Assembly: GCF_007565055.1 (NCBI RefSeq)
Contig: NC_044568.1
Span: forward strand, 40,513,156-40,577,155
From: Rhinopithecus roxellana
Taxonomy: Eukaryota > Chordata > Mammalia > Primates > Cercopithecidae
Length of the DNA: 64,000 nt
Direction: 5' to 3'
Shown: positions 45,145 through 56,394 of the stretch, in pieces
How positions within the stretch are numbered: position 1 is the first letter of the stretch
How the letters are laid out: each line of letters opens with the position of its first letter
The notes under the pieces: generated by a model
Seen by the model: the letters and a program-made list of their open reading frames with translations, nothing else
Told to the model about the DNA's origin: nothing
The model's database searches: none
Position numbers and translations under genes: made by a program

Positions 45145-45190
45145 TTCATTGTGTATTTTTGAAGAAGTTCATTGTGTATTTTTCAAGAAG
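45145..45190 (+). repeat. 23-bp tandem duplication
   Basis: The unit beginning TTCATTGTGTATTTTT occurs at 45145-45167 and 45168-45190 with one difference (G/C). Confidence 0.95.
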
Positions 45191-45255
45191 TTCATCGATC
45201 TTTGGAGGAAACAGCAGACAGATTAGCGTGAGCAAATCATTTGAGTTTTGCACAT

Positions 45256-45593
45256 AGAAATGGACATTTAGGGCCAGGCACGGTGGCTCACACCCATATC
45301 CCCATCACTTTGGGAGGCCAAGGTGGATGGATCACCTGAGGTCAAGAGTTCAAGACCAGCTTGACCAACATGGTGAAACCCCTTATCTACTAAAAATACA
45401 AAAATTAGCCCAGCATGGTGGCGCATCCCTGTAATCCCAGCTACCCCGGAGGCTGAGGCAGGAAAATCGCTTGAACCCAGGAGACAAAGGTTGAAGTGAG
45501 CCAATATTGTGCCATTGTACTCCAGCCTCGGCAACGAGAGCAAAACTCCATCTCAAAAAAAAAAAGAAAAGAAAAAAGAAAGAAATGGATATT
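45256..45593 (+). mobile_element. AluS with 13-bp TSD
   Basis: Alu at about 45270-45580. Flanking AGAAATGGACATT (45256-45268) and AGAAATGGATATT (45581-45593) differ at one base. The A-tail has G interruptions. Confidence 0.94.
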
Positions 45594-46804
45594 CTTTGGG
45601 AGGCAGCCCAGCATATTCACAGATGAGAGACATTGGGCAATAGCTGTCATATTCTCTGATGTTTGTAAAAACTTCTAGAGAACCACACACCATTATGTCC
45701 TTTTCTCATGCTTTGTGTACATTCCAAAATAAACATTCTCTTTCACAAGAGGGGCATTTGATTTCCAAAGTAATTTATGTGCATAAACTATGTTTGAAAG
45801 CAAGAAAAACAGATATAAAAATTTCCCTTTCACTAATTTAATTTTTCAATAAATAATTATTTAGTGGGCAGAAAACTGGGCAAGTTATTTCCTTTGGTAC
45901 TAACAACACAGCAGGGATATATAAATAGGTAATGGGTAGTTGAATTCCCCACATGCACAAAAGGTACCCAGGAAACCAGATCTACATTTGGCAAGGCCTT
46001 ATTTTTCCCAGTTTCTGTTCCTTATCAGAGTGTCACCATGCTAATCTGTCGTCACTATAAAGGCCACTTCTCTTTTTCTTCTCTCCAGCTCAAGAGTTCT
46101 ATTAGCTTGTATGCAAGCTAATAATTCAGAATACTTCTCAATAAAACTACTCCATGGAAGGCTTTTGTTAACCATAAATGATGAAACTTTAAACCTCATG
46201 ATTAATTAAAAGTTCGTTGTAGTCCATGCCTACTTAAAAAAAAAAAAAAAGGAAAAACGCACTTGATAAATTTAATGAAAGCTTACACTTCAGGTCGAAA
46301 AAACAGAGTCATGAGGAGCATGGAGTAGAAATAAAGCCCTCTCTCTCTCTACCCCACATTTCTTAACATTGTCTGGGAAACTCATCTTTTTAGAAAAACT
46401 GCTCTTAAAATGAGTCTTCAACTCGGAGGAAAAATGCCCACTCCTATGCAGAAGGGAGTGGGCATTTTTAAACTTTAAAGTGAAATAGACTTTTTTAAAA
46501 AAAATATACTAAACTATTACAGTAACCAGCACCTCCCTTTCTCCAAAAAGGTGCTTTAAACTAAATGAAATGTTTTTCATCCTGCTACACATACCTGATG
46601 AACATGAGGATGGGCCAACAGTCTTAAATAAACATTATACTTTTTCCAAGAGAATGCATTTTCTATTATATTATTAAAGTATATTAGAATTTAACTCTTT
46701 ACCTTCCCCTGTGTTTATATATGAATGAGGTCAGCACAAATGAGGAACATATTTATAGTGTATGATATAACTATATGTAGAAGAGTCAAACTTCGAAGAG
46801 AAGC
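45594..46804. other. Unique DNA with a perfect hairpin
   Basis: No interspersed repeat recognised. Contains an A-run at 46235-46249, a CT run at 46338-46351 and the 15-bp inverted repeat at 46430-46469. Confidence 0.5.
46430..46469. repeat. Perfect 15-bp inverted repeat, 10-base loop
   Basis: AAAAATGCCCACTCC (46430-46444), loop TATGCAGAAG, then GGAGTGGGCATTTTT (46455-46469). The arms match at all 15 positions. The following T-run on the plus strand and A-run on the other give a terminator-like look, but this is not a bacterial context. No known transposon ends recognised. Confidence 0.97.
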
Positions 46805-47620
46805 AGCAGAATACAAAGGAGATGAACAGACACTTCTCAAAAGAAAACATGCCAGTCCCCAACAAACATGAAAAAAATGCTCTACATCACTAATCATCAG
46901 AGAAATGCGAATCCAAACCACAATGAGATACCATCTCATACCAGGTGGAATGGCTATTATTAAAAAGGCAGAAAACAGATACTGGTTAGGCAGTGGGGAA
47001 AAGGGAACGCCTATACACTGTTAGCGGGAATGTAAATTAGTTCAGCCCCTGCAGAAGGCAGTTTGAAAATTTCTCAAAGAACTTTAAAACAGAGTTACCA
47101 TTTGACCCAGCAATCCCACTATTGGGTGTCTATCCAGAAGAAAACAAATTTTTCTACCAAGAAGACACATGAATTCACAGGTTCACTGCAGCACTATTCA
47201 CAATAGCAAAGACATGCAATCAACAGTGGACTGGATACAGAAAATGTGGTACATACATGCGATGGAATACTACACGCTATAAAAAAAAAGAATGAAATCA
47301 TGTCCTTTGCAGCAACATGGACGGAATTGGAAGCCATTATCTTAAGTGAATTAACACAGGAACAGAAAACCAAATACTGCATGTTCTCACTTATAAGTGG
47401 GAGCTAAACATTGGGTGCACATGGACACAAAGATGACAGTAGACACTGTTGTCTACTAAAGGGGGAAAGGAGGGGGGACAAGGGTTGAAAAACTATTGGT
47501 TACTATGCTCAGTACCTAGGTGATAAGACTTAGTACCCCAAGTCCCAGCATCACACAATATTCACACATAACAAAACTGCACCTGTACCCCTGAATCTAA
47601 AATAAAAGTTGAAATCATTC
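46805..47620 (+). mobile_element. L1 3' end, 5'-truncated (L1MA/L1PB-like)
   Basis: From 'gatgaacagacacttctcaa' (ORF2) through 'ctatacactgttagcgggaa' and 'gcagcactattcacaatagc' to a 3' UTR ending 'tgaatctaaaataaaagttg'. Confidence 0.92.
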
Positions 47621-47801
47621 TTTAAAGCAGCAGAGTTATCGTTTTGAACTTATTGAGAAAGCCAAAATTTATGTAACAGAGGTACAGTATCCTCCTGGCA
47701 ATTTTATGAGAAGTGTTTTAAAAGGAATCACTTTTTCAGCAATAGAAAATGTTAACTGTAAAAGATTATAAGTAGAAAAAAAAGATGTTCAGAATTACTT
47801 T

Positions 47802-48132
47802 AAATAATTACTGGTCAGATGAGGCAGCTCATGCCTATAATCACAGCACTGTGGGAGGCTGAAGCGGGCAGACTGCTTGAACCCGGGAGTTCGTGACAAA
47901 CCTGAGCAACATAATGAGACCTTGTCTCCATAAACAAAAATACAAAAAATTAGTTGGGCATGGTGGTGCATATGTGTAGTCCCAGCTACTTGGGAGGCTA
48001 AGGCAGGAAATCATCTGAGTCTGGGAGGCTGAGGCTGCAGTGAGCTGAGATCATGCTACTGCACTCCAGCCTGGGCAACAGAGTGAGACCCTGTCTCAAA
48101 AAAGAAGAAAGAAAAGCAAAGAAATAATTACT
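47802..48132 (+). mobile_element. AluJ with 11-bp TSD
   Basis: Diverged Alu at about 47813-48121 with flanking AAATAATTACT at 47802-47812 and 48122-48132, a perfect match. The A-tail has G interruptions. Confidence 0.95.
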
Positions 48133-48209
48133 TTTCTGGAATATTTTTTCCAGTTGGTTTTTACAAGATTTTCTACCAATAACTTGCACTTTTCCTTAAG
48201 AAAAGGAAG

Positions 48210-49130
48210 CGACCATGGTGGTGGTATTAGCAGAGGTGGTGAGGGCATGGTGGCAGTTGTGGGTGGCAGGAGTGACAGGTGTGAGTGATTCTCGTAGGTG
48301 ATGGTAGTTGTGCATGGTGTGGCTGTAGTTGTAGGTTGTATGGTGGTAGTTGAGGGAGGTGGCAGTGGTGATAATTATGGGTAATAGTGGTGAGGAAGAT
48401 GTATCTGCAGGTAGAGGTTATGGTAGTAGAGGTGGTAGCTATGGGAGAGATAATGGTGACATTTGTGGGTGGCGGTAGCTATGGGTAATGGTGGTGATAG
48501 TTTGAGGTAATCGTGGATACGGTGGTGATGGAGGATGTGATAGTTATGAGAGGTGATGATGATGGAGATAGCAATTCAGGAAGATAGTGGTGACAGTTAT
48601 GAGTGGTGGCAACTGTAGGTAGTAATGGTGATGATGTGGGAGACAGTTGTAGGTGGGAGTTGTGGTGGTGGTGGTGGTGGTGGTGGTGGTGGTGGTGGTG
48701 GTGGTGGTAGCTGTGTGGGGTGTGGTTGTAATTGAGGGTTGTGTGGGAAGTGGTGATGGCAGTGGTTAGTGGTGGTGGTGGTGGTGGTGGTGGTAGCTGT
48801 GTGGGGTGTGGCTGTAGTTGAAGGTTGTGTGGGAGATGGGGGTGGTAGTTGTGGGTGGTGGTGGTGGTAGTGGTAGTTCTGTGGGGTGTGGTTGTAATTG
48901 AGGGTTGTGTGGGAAATGGTGATAGCAGTGGTGAGTGGTAGTAGTGGTGGTGATGATGGTGGTAGCTGTGTGGGGTGTGGCTGTCATTGAACATTGTGCA
49001 GGAGATGAGGGTAGTTATGAGTGGGAATGTTAGTCGTGGTGGTAGTTGTGTGGGGTGTGGTTGTAGTTGAAGGTTGTGTGGGAGACGGTGATGGTAGTGA
49101 TAAGTGGTAGTAGTAATTGGGGATCGTAGT
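48210..49130 (+). repeat. GGT-rich minisatellite region
   Basis: About 0.9 kb built from GTGGT, GATGGT and GTAGTTGTGGG words. The right part (48709 on) has a higher-order unit of about 80-90 bp marked by AGCTGTGTGGGGTGTGG or a close variant at 48709, 48795, 48875, 48964 and 49044. Minus-strand frames across it (for example 48479-48994, 171 codons) are His/Pro/Thr-rich only because CCA, CAC and ACC are the frames of one triplet. No gene is inferred. Confidence 0.95.
48663..48708 (+). repeat. (GGT)n trinucleotide run
   Basis: About 15 uninterrupted GGT/TGG triplets inside the minisatellite. A shorter pure run lies at about 48772-48794. Confidence 0.95.
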
Positions 49131-49384
49131 TGTATATATTTGGCTGAGGTGTGGGAAAAATACGAGCAGAGGCAATTGTTGTTAATGGGAAATTTTAGGG
49201 ATCATATTGTATGACTGACTATGTTGCTTAAATATGACAAGACGTAGTTTAAATAGCTTATTATAAAACTTCCACTGTAGCCAAAATTATCTAGGTTTCC
49301 TTTTCTGTTATCTTTTCTGTCACTGAGGAAAATACACCAGCAAGACACAAGAAACTGTAACACTACTCCGATTCACAGTAATAT

Positions 49385-49580
49385 TAACTACTGTATTATT
49401 AACGCAGTGTCTGCCATGTAACAGATGCTATGTGTGTGTGTGTACACATACAGATTTAATTTAATGTTCATAAAGGTACCCATTATTCCCATTTTACAGG
49501 TAGAAAGGCTTAAACTAAGCAAGCATTTTGCCAAAGGTCATACAATTAGGTGGTAAAGTTGGATTTAAAATTAATTCCAG
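49385..49580 (-). repeat. MIR, antisense, with (TG)n insert
   Basis: 'tacccattattcccatttta', 'agcaagcattttgccaaagg' and 'tcatacaattaggtggtaaa' match reversed MIR. A short TG run at 49431-49442 expands it. Confidence 0.78.
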
Positions 49581-49582
49581 AG

Positions 49583-49709
49583 TTGGGTGCCATGGCGCAT
49601 GACTCTAGTCTCAGCTACTCAAGAGGCTGAGGCAGGAGGATCACTTAAGGTCAGGAGTTTGAGCCAGCCTGAGCAATAGAGTGAGATCTTGTCTCAAAAA
49701 AAAATTTAA
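49583..49709 (+). mobile_element. FLAM-like Alu monomer
   Basis: A single Alu-left-arm-like unit of about 115 bases ('gtctcagctactcaagaggc', 'gagatcttgtctcaaaaaaa') with its own A-tail. It is either a free left monomer (FLAM) or a truncated AluJ. Confidence 0.7.
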
Positions 49710-49782
49710 TAAAATAAATAAGGAAATCCCTGTACTGAATTTTCACAATCTCTCTAACATAGTCAAATCCACAGCCTCACAC

Positions 49783-49787
49783 TAGAG

Positions 49788-49818
<31 letters not shown>

Positions 49819-50112
49819 GAGACGGAGTCTCGCTCTGTCACCCAGGTTGGAGTACAGTGGCCAGATCTCAGCTCACTGCAAGCTCCGCCTCCCGGGCTCA
49901 CGCCATTCTCCTGCCTCAGCCTCCCGAGTAGCTGGGACTACAGGCGCCGCCACCTCGCCCGGCTAGTTTTTTGTATTTTTAGTAGAGACAGGGTTTCACT
50001 GTGTTAGCCAGGATGGTCTCGATCTCCTGACCTCGTGATCCGCCCGTCTCGGCCTCCCAAAGTGCTGGGATTACAGGCTTGAGCCACCGCGCCCGGCCTA
50101 GAGAATTTTTTT
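49783..50112 (-). mobile_element. AluY, Old World monkey type, antisense, perfect TSD
   Basis: Alu body to 50098 with a T-run at its left. It contains 'TGGCCAGATCTCAGCTCACT', the reverse of the monkey-type GATCTGGCCA, and 'GGCTTGAGCCACC'. TAGAGAATTTTTTT at 49783 and 50099-50112 is the target duplication. A 2-base loss in 'caggcgccgccacc' may mark a subfamily. Confidence 0.96.
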
Positions 50113-51294
50113 GGAAAGCACCGGATGTCCCTCTCTGGACAGGCAGTCTACTGACTGTCTAAATGAGACTCGGGAAATCTGAAAGCTTGGTTTTCATTAG
50201 CTCCAAACTATCAGTTCATAAAAAGGCTCAGAGGACATGAAAGACAAAAGTGACTATCCTTCACTAGGAATTATCAGAATAATGTACCTAAATTAATCTC
50301 TCCACGATTTTTTTGTTTTCTCTTCAGCATATGCCCAAGGTATGTATGATGTGAGCAGCCTCAAGCTATTCTGAATGACAAGGACTAGTTTTAGGTAGCC
50401 TCCAATTTAACTGTTTTTATTTTTCCTATGGAGATCCAGAGACATTTGTTTTCAAATGGAACAGACAGCACTGTGATACTGACTTCGTTTATTAAAAAAT
50501 AATTGTTTCCAAATTAATTTCAACTCATAATGAGTTAAAGCAATTAGAAATAAAGATAGTATCTCCAAAAATCCTAACCCAAATGTTTATTTCATGAGAG
50601 TTCCTTAATCCATTCTACCCTTTCAGCACCTGTTGTCAATACCAGGAGATCAGACTGCATTTGAATGCTTTACTTGGAAAACTAATCAATCCTGACCACC
50701 ACCCAAGTCTTAGAGAAGTAAGAGAAAAGGAATGAACATTCAGCCACAAATCATTCATTCTTTGAATCTAGAAAATCCCACGGTTTCTGAAGCATCAAAA
50801 TCAGAATGACTTCCATTTACTACTCTTGAAGAGACTGTCTCTGAGACAGAAAAATTGAGAGTCATTTGATTGTTTAATTTGCTCATTAATGCAAAAAAAT
50901 GTAGAAAGCAGTGTCTGATTTGTGTTGGCACTATTAATTACGCGGCAGCAGTAAGAAACTAGAGAAAGAAAAAGGAAGGAATTCAGTCCCTGCTCTCACA
51001 AAGTGTATATTCTATGTTGATGCTGATATTGAAGTAACTTCAGCAGAACAGAAGGAAAACTCAAAGCCAAATGTTTCAAAAGTTTCCCTTTAGATTTTTG
51101 TAGTCTCTTCAACTTAACTGTGAATATCTACTTTTCTGGGGGGGAAAAAGCTATGCTATCAAGATTATAGAAAGAGACATAATTAATGTTTATGAATAAC
51201 TATGACTGCAAACAAACATAGATATAAATATGAATGTTGGTATAATTATAAATACATATACATGTGTGGTAGTAGTTTAGTGGAGCAGTTTAAA
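50113..51294. other. Unique DNA, candidate conserved block
   Basis: No repeat recognised. The part at 50860-50960 has several TAAT-core sites (tttaatttgctcattaatgc, tattaattacgcgg). Possibly regulatory, unproven. Confidence 0.45.
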
Positions 51295-51475
51295 GTTGGG
51301 ATTTGAAGTTCAAATCCATCCCTTAACCAGTCATATTACCTTAGGTAAGTTTTCTGATCACTTTAAATCTCTGCATCCTCACCTGTAAAGCTGGAATTAT
51401 AATAATACATACTGAATAGGACTAATGCAATGAGTAAATGCTAGAATTTGCACTAAACACTTATTCCAGTGGCTG
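51295..51475 (+). repeat. MIR
   Basis: 'cttaaccagtcatattacct', 'tgcatcctcacctgtaaagc' and 'actaatgcaatgagtaaatg' in MIR order. Confidence 0.75.
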
Positions 51476-54109
51476 GAACCAAGTTTGTATCTAACAGTCA
51501 TTATCATTATGATATCTCTATTAATCATGCGTATATTAGATGGAAATTAAGAATTCCATCATCAAAATCTCATTCATGGTTTTTAATTGTCCAAAAGCAT
51601 CATTCTCAGTCACCGGGGCATACTTTCTTAGGTTCCTGCAGAAACTTTGTTTCTAAAATTTGATATCAAATACTGGCAGAAATCCAACTGAAATTCTCAC
51701 CGCAGGGCTCCCAAAACACATCTTAGCCTGATTCTGCTTCACTTGATTCCCCAAAGTAGGTCACTGGCATATGACACCTTTTACTCTGCGGTAAAGAAAA
51801 GTAGCAAAAGTCCCATTGCTTTTGCATAAATATGCTTCTTTTCTTCCCTTCTATTTAGCATTTTTTTCTTCCCTTTCGTAGATCTAAGCTTTAACAGAAG
51901 CTACTTAAGAATAATTTCTTTTTCCAAAATGTAATAAAGCAAATGAAAATGTCTTTACCAGATGGCCCTGAACATAATTTTAACTTTATGTTATGATGCT
52001 GGACCATTTTATGCAAACCAGTTTTTGCTTTGATAATATGTAGTTCTTTTCTTAGGAACTTAGTGCTATTTTCCCTAAACCATTTAGCTCGAAATGTCTT
52101 GAATATAGTATTTCTATTGCTTATGATGCTTCAAAATGTGTCGCTTCTCAGTTCTCTGGTTACTAGACCCAGTCTCCCTTCCTCCCTTACCTTTCACCAG
52201 TACACACGGTTCTATATTACACTCCACTTTCAGCTAGAAAATATTTCTAAGATAAAACAGATAAATACTCTGGCTAACTATGAAAGTTTGAGTAAAAACA
52301 AAAATTCTAATGGCTGCATTTCTCTTCCAGTTTAAAATGCATGGACTTTGTGACAGATATATTTCCCCTAACGGAATGGCATGTTTTTTACTCTTTCTAA
52401 TTCTTGAAACTCTTCAGTAAGTTCTTACTGACAAAATATATTACTTGATTACATAAAAAAAAAGGCTGAGTTTCAGCAATGTTGACTGGATCGAGTATAA
52501 AAATACAGGACTCCATTTCTATTTTGTATATGTGAAAACTCACTTGAATTGAGTCTTCAAACGATGGGGTAATGTTGAAATTGTGGACTGGACACATGAG
52601 CATCAGAAACTCACAGGTTGGGTTGCTGTTAACGATTCAGATTCCCACTTCCCAGACATTACACATTCTAGTCCTTTAGGTCTGGGGTTGAACCTGGTAT
52701 CCTAAAATTGGAGAACATTTCTCTAGGGGTCAAAGGATTTGGTGGAAAGCTCACTCTTAATAAGCTGCATGCCATGTGTTCAAACTCAACCTTACCTAAT
52801 CTTTCTAAATTTACCTGTAAAGACACTTTCTAAATATACTTTCCTTTTATCTAAAACAAGTTGGAAATAACTGGGTTAGGTTTTTGAAAGAAAGCCAATT
52901 ATTGCTCTGCAAAGTAAAGGTAGTATCAGTTTCATTGTAACAGCATTTTATACGCTGATAAAATCTAAGGAAATAGGCATGTACTCAGTCCTTTGAAGGC
53001 AGTTTCATGAGAAATAGGGATTTACAAGATCCTTGATTTTTTCACTTTCAAGGTAAAATATAGATGAAATCCCCTGGGACACTATCCTATTAATGTAATT
53101 ACACAGATATAGGCAAGGGAGGAAGTGCCAGGTTGATTAGAAATGACAGCGAGAGAGTTGGCAAGCACAAGTAGAGATTTTTGAACTGACAAAATCAGGA
53201 CTAAACAGCACACATTTAGGTTAGAATAAATCTTGCTGAAGAATATAGCCCTCTTTCAAGAGAATCCTACAATGTTAATGGAAGTGGATTTGCTGGTATA
53301 AACTGGCATCTGGTTAGCCATCCCTATATCAACATCTCCAAACATGCCCTTGAAATACCTACAAAGACTCAGAAAGAGATGGAACTCGAAGCCTGGCAAC
53401 TGAAACAGATAGCCAAGCCATTGCCAGAATCTGTTAGGAAATTCCAACAATTAACAAGCCAAGAGCTGAAATGAGACAACTTGCAAATGATCTCATAGCA
53501 CACACACCACCCAGAAGATACTTGGGAGGAAGTTCGGATCTCCATTTATTATCTACTTCAGATTAAATGACTCAGCAACCATGCTTAGTTATAAAATGAG
53601 GCAAGCACCCCAATCCTAGGAGACTCTCTTCTGTTTCTGCCTCAGCCCCTTCCTAATGTCTCCCATTGAAAATATAATGGAGGATCAAAAAGCTAAGAAA
53701 AGCAACAGGGCTAAAAGGAGGAAGGACTGGTGGTGATACAAAAATTTAGGTTGATGTGGAAGACATGAATAGAAATGTTAATAAATAAAGGCTAAATCAG
53801 AATCCTAAAGACACTGTATAGAGGAGGCTATAGTCTTTCAGAATTGTTCATGCATTCCAACATTAAGATATAGGACCATGTGAGTAAAAGTTTGTCTGAA
53901 TTCAACAAAGCTACAGTAGATGAATGGCTATAGGGCAATGGAAATCAGCCAAGAGCCATGCACATTTGCCTTCCCTCCTGCCCTCAATCTGTGATGAAGA
54001 CAAATGGGTAAACCAGGCGGATGCTTTTTCAGTTGGTGTTAGTGGTTGATAAGCTGAGTACATTGTTCCACAATGTAGGAGTGTCCTGACTCCTCTTTAA
54101 GAGTAACAT
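51476..54109. other. Long repeat-poor unique DNA
   Basis: About 2.6 kb without a recognised interspersed repeat. The longest frame is 101 codons at 52030-52335, with no known domain. No gene called. Confidence 0.5.
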
Positions 54110-54795
54110 TTTCAAATCAACTTTATTGAGGTCTAATCTGCACTAAGTAAAATATATCCACAGTTCTACGTGTTTTGACATAAACTCCCATGTACCTACC
54201 ACTCCAATCAAGTTATATATAAAGCATGTCCATCACCCCAAAAGGTTCCCACATGCCCCAGTGTAGTCAATTCTCTCCCCATCGCAAAGAAACGCTAATT
54301 CTAACTTCTACTGCCACAGATTAGTTTTGCCTTTGTTGAATCCTAAAATGTGTAATTTTTTTTCCCTAGCTTCTTTCACTTGCCATGTTTTTATCATTCA
54401 CCATGTTGTTAAAAGAATCAGTAGTTTATTCCTCTAGATGGTTGAGTATTCCACTGAATGAGGATATTATTCATCTGTTGGCTTGCTGATGGATATTTAT
54501 GTTCTTTACAGATTTTGGCCATGGTTAATAAAACTGCTATGAACATGTATGTGCAACATCTTCTGAGCATATTTTCATTTCTCTTGGGCAAATACAAAGG
54601 AGGAGAATTGGTGGGTCTTACGGTAGGTATGTATTTAACTAAATAAGAAACTGCCAAGCTCTTGTCCAAACTGACTGTGCCATTTCACATTCACACCAGC
54701 AATATTTGAGTTTCAGCTGCCCCACACCTTTGCCATTGCTACTATTGTCATTTTCATTTCAGCCATTAAGAGCATTTTGATGCACTAAAATACAC
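54110..54795 (-). mobile_element. L1M-type fragment, antisense
   Basis: 'tttattgaggtctaatctgc', 'ggttgagtattccactgaat', 'ttggccatggttaataaaac' and 'cacattcacaccagcaatat' follow old L1 3' sequence in reverse. Confidence 0.85.
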
Positions 54796-54864
54796 ACACA
54801 CATACACGTTTGTTTTGCTTGGTTTGTTTTTTGGTTTTTGTTTCTTCTTGTTGTTGTTGCTGCT

Positions 54865-55119
54865 GTTTACAGGGTCTCACTCTGTCACCCAAGCTAGCAT
54901 GCAATGGTGTAATCATAGCTCACTGTAACTTCCTGGGCTCAAGCCTCCTCTCATTTCAGCCTCCTGAGTAAATAGAACCACAGGCACGTGCCATCTGCCC
55001 AGCTACTCACTATGTTGCCTAGGCTGGTCTCAAACTCCTGGCCTCAAGCAATCCTCCCACCTTGACTTCCCAAAGTGCTGGTATTACATGCATGAACCAC
55101 AAATCCCCAGGCCCCTTAT
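54865..55119 (-). mobile_element. AluJ, antisense, with internal deletion
   Basis: Reversed AluJ ('gggtctcactctgtcaccca' to 'caaagtgctggtattacatg'). The middle linker part expected between 'gcccagct' and 'actatgttgccta' (about 54999-55015) is missing about 30 bases. A GTT/TGT-rich tract (54810-54864) stands before it. Confidence 0.88.
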
Positions 55120-55379
55120 TTTCATTTTTATCTGCCTTGCAAAAATTACTTTGAAGAACCACTACTTCTCAAATTCATGAGTTTGAGACATATCACATGT
55201 ACATCATTACATGCTCTTCACCTCACCTGTCTTCTAGGCCCTTGGCTATTTTGTTCCACTTCAGTTACTGCTGGGACCTTAACTCCATGCATGACCACCA
55301 AATCCCACTGCCTCATGCTCTGGCTCTTCCTTACCTTTCTAGATTCACAGAAAAGGCACAAGTCCCAGGGCATGGGATG

Positions 55380-55975
55380 TGACTGCTGAAGGGACTGAGT
55401 GATCCAATCTAGAAGGGTAGAGTAGCTATCTCCCTCTGGGATAACCTTTGATCAACAGGAAATAGGAAACGGGATGGAATGGGGCTAGCAAGTAAGTTTC
55501 CTCTCAGTTTCTTACTGCACTGGACTGAAGTTCCGTTGCCTTCTGCAGTGTTCAGCTATCCCCTCTGCATACCTTAGCTGGTATATATACTGAGAAACCA
55601 GCAGAGCCTCTCCAGGACTCATCATGAAACCACGGCCACGTGGTAATGCATCACCTACATTCGTTCCCCATCCTTTCCTGCCTCGTTTCCTTTTGCTCTC
55701 ACTCTTGCTCTGGGATTTGAACTTCCAATAAATCATTATTACTTAAATCTGGCTTTGGATTCTCGTTATAGGGAACTCAGACTCTCCCTGAGGTTCTTCT
55801 CCTGAGCTATCTTGATCCTCATCCTTCTTGGTGCCCTTTTGTGCAACCTTTCATTGATTCTATGAGTCATCCAGTGTCTCTCTAATAAATTCCATTTTGG
55901 TCAGAGTCAGTTTCTGTTCAGAGTCAGTTTCTGTTACTTAAAGCCAAGGAACCGTAACTGGTTTTTCAGACAAGA
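55380..55975 (+). repeat. Possible old LTR sequence, family unassigned
   Basis: 'ttccttttgctctcactctt' then 'acttccaataaatcatta' (poly(A)-type signal at about 55726) and a second 'ctaataaattccattttgg' at about 55881 look like LTR 3' parts, perhaps of MLT1-like elements. Neither the ends nor a target duplication is clear. Confidence 0.4.
55901..55934 (+). repeat. Perfect 17-bp tandem duplication
   Basis: TCAGAGTCAGTTTCTGT at 55901-55917 and 55918-55934. Confidence 0.96.
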
Positions 55976-56394
55976 GTATAGTTTGGTGGAATATTGAAAA
56001 ATATCTCTATAATAATTTATCCTACAAAAAGGGAGATTGAGGATCACAGAGGTTAATGAAGTTAATAACATGCTACAGCAGAAATGCACAGAATAACACC
56101 TGGCAAATAGTAGATGCCAAGTAAATATTTACTGAACCTGAATCAGGGAAATCTAGTTAGTACTACAAGATTCACTCGACTTGAATTCAAAGCCTATGAG
56201 CTTCTCGTTATACTAGACTTTATCTCAATTCAAGCTAGAGATGTCAACAGGAATGAATTCTGTCGTACATGTGGTATAAAGGATTATCTATGATTATCTG
56301 TCAGCTGATGTGATTATCTAAATAGTTATGTCTGGTCTAGTTTGCACTGTCTTCTAAATCAGAATTCTTAATTTTATCCAATTTAAAGAAAGGT
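55976..56394. other. Unique DNA
   Basis: No repeat or gene recognised, apart from a short MIR/L2-like tail at about 56090-56140 ('acctggcaaatagtagatgc'). Confidence 0.45.

Noticed and set aside
46430..46469. Rho-independent terminator look (stem plus T-run)
   Set aside because: The context is a primate genome, where such terminators have no role; kept as an unexplained hairpin.
48479..49175. Minus-strand frames of up to 171 codons rich in His, Pro and Thr
   Set aside because: They follow directly from the GGT/ACC triplet repeat, which has no stop in any frame; no gene structure.
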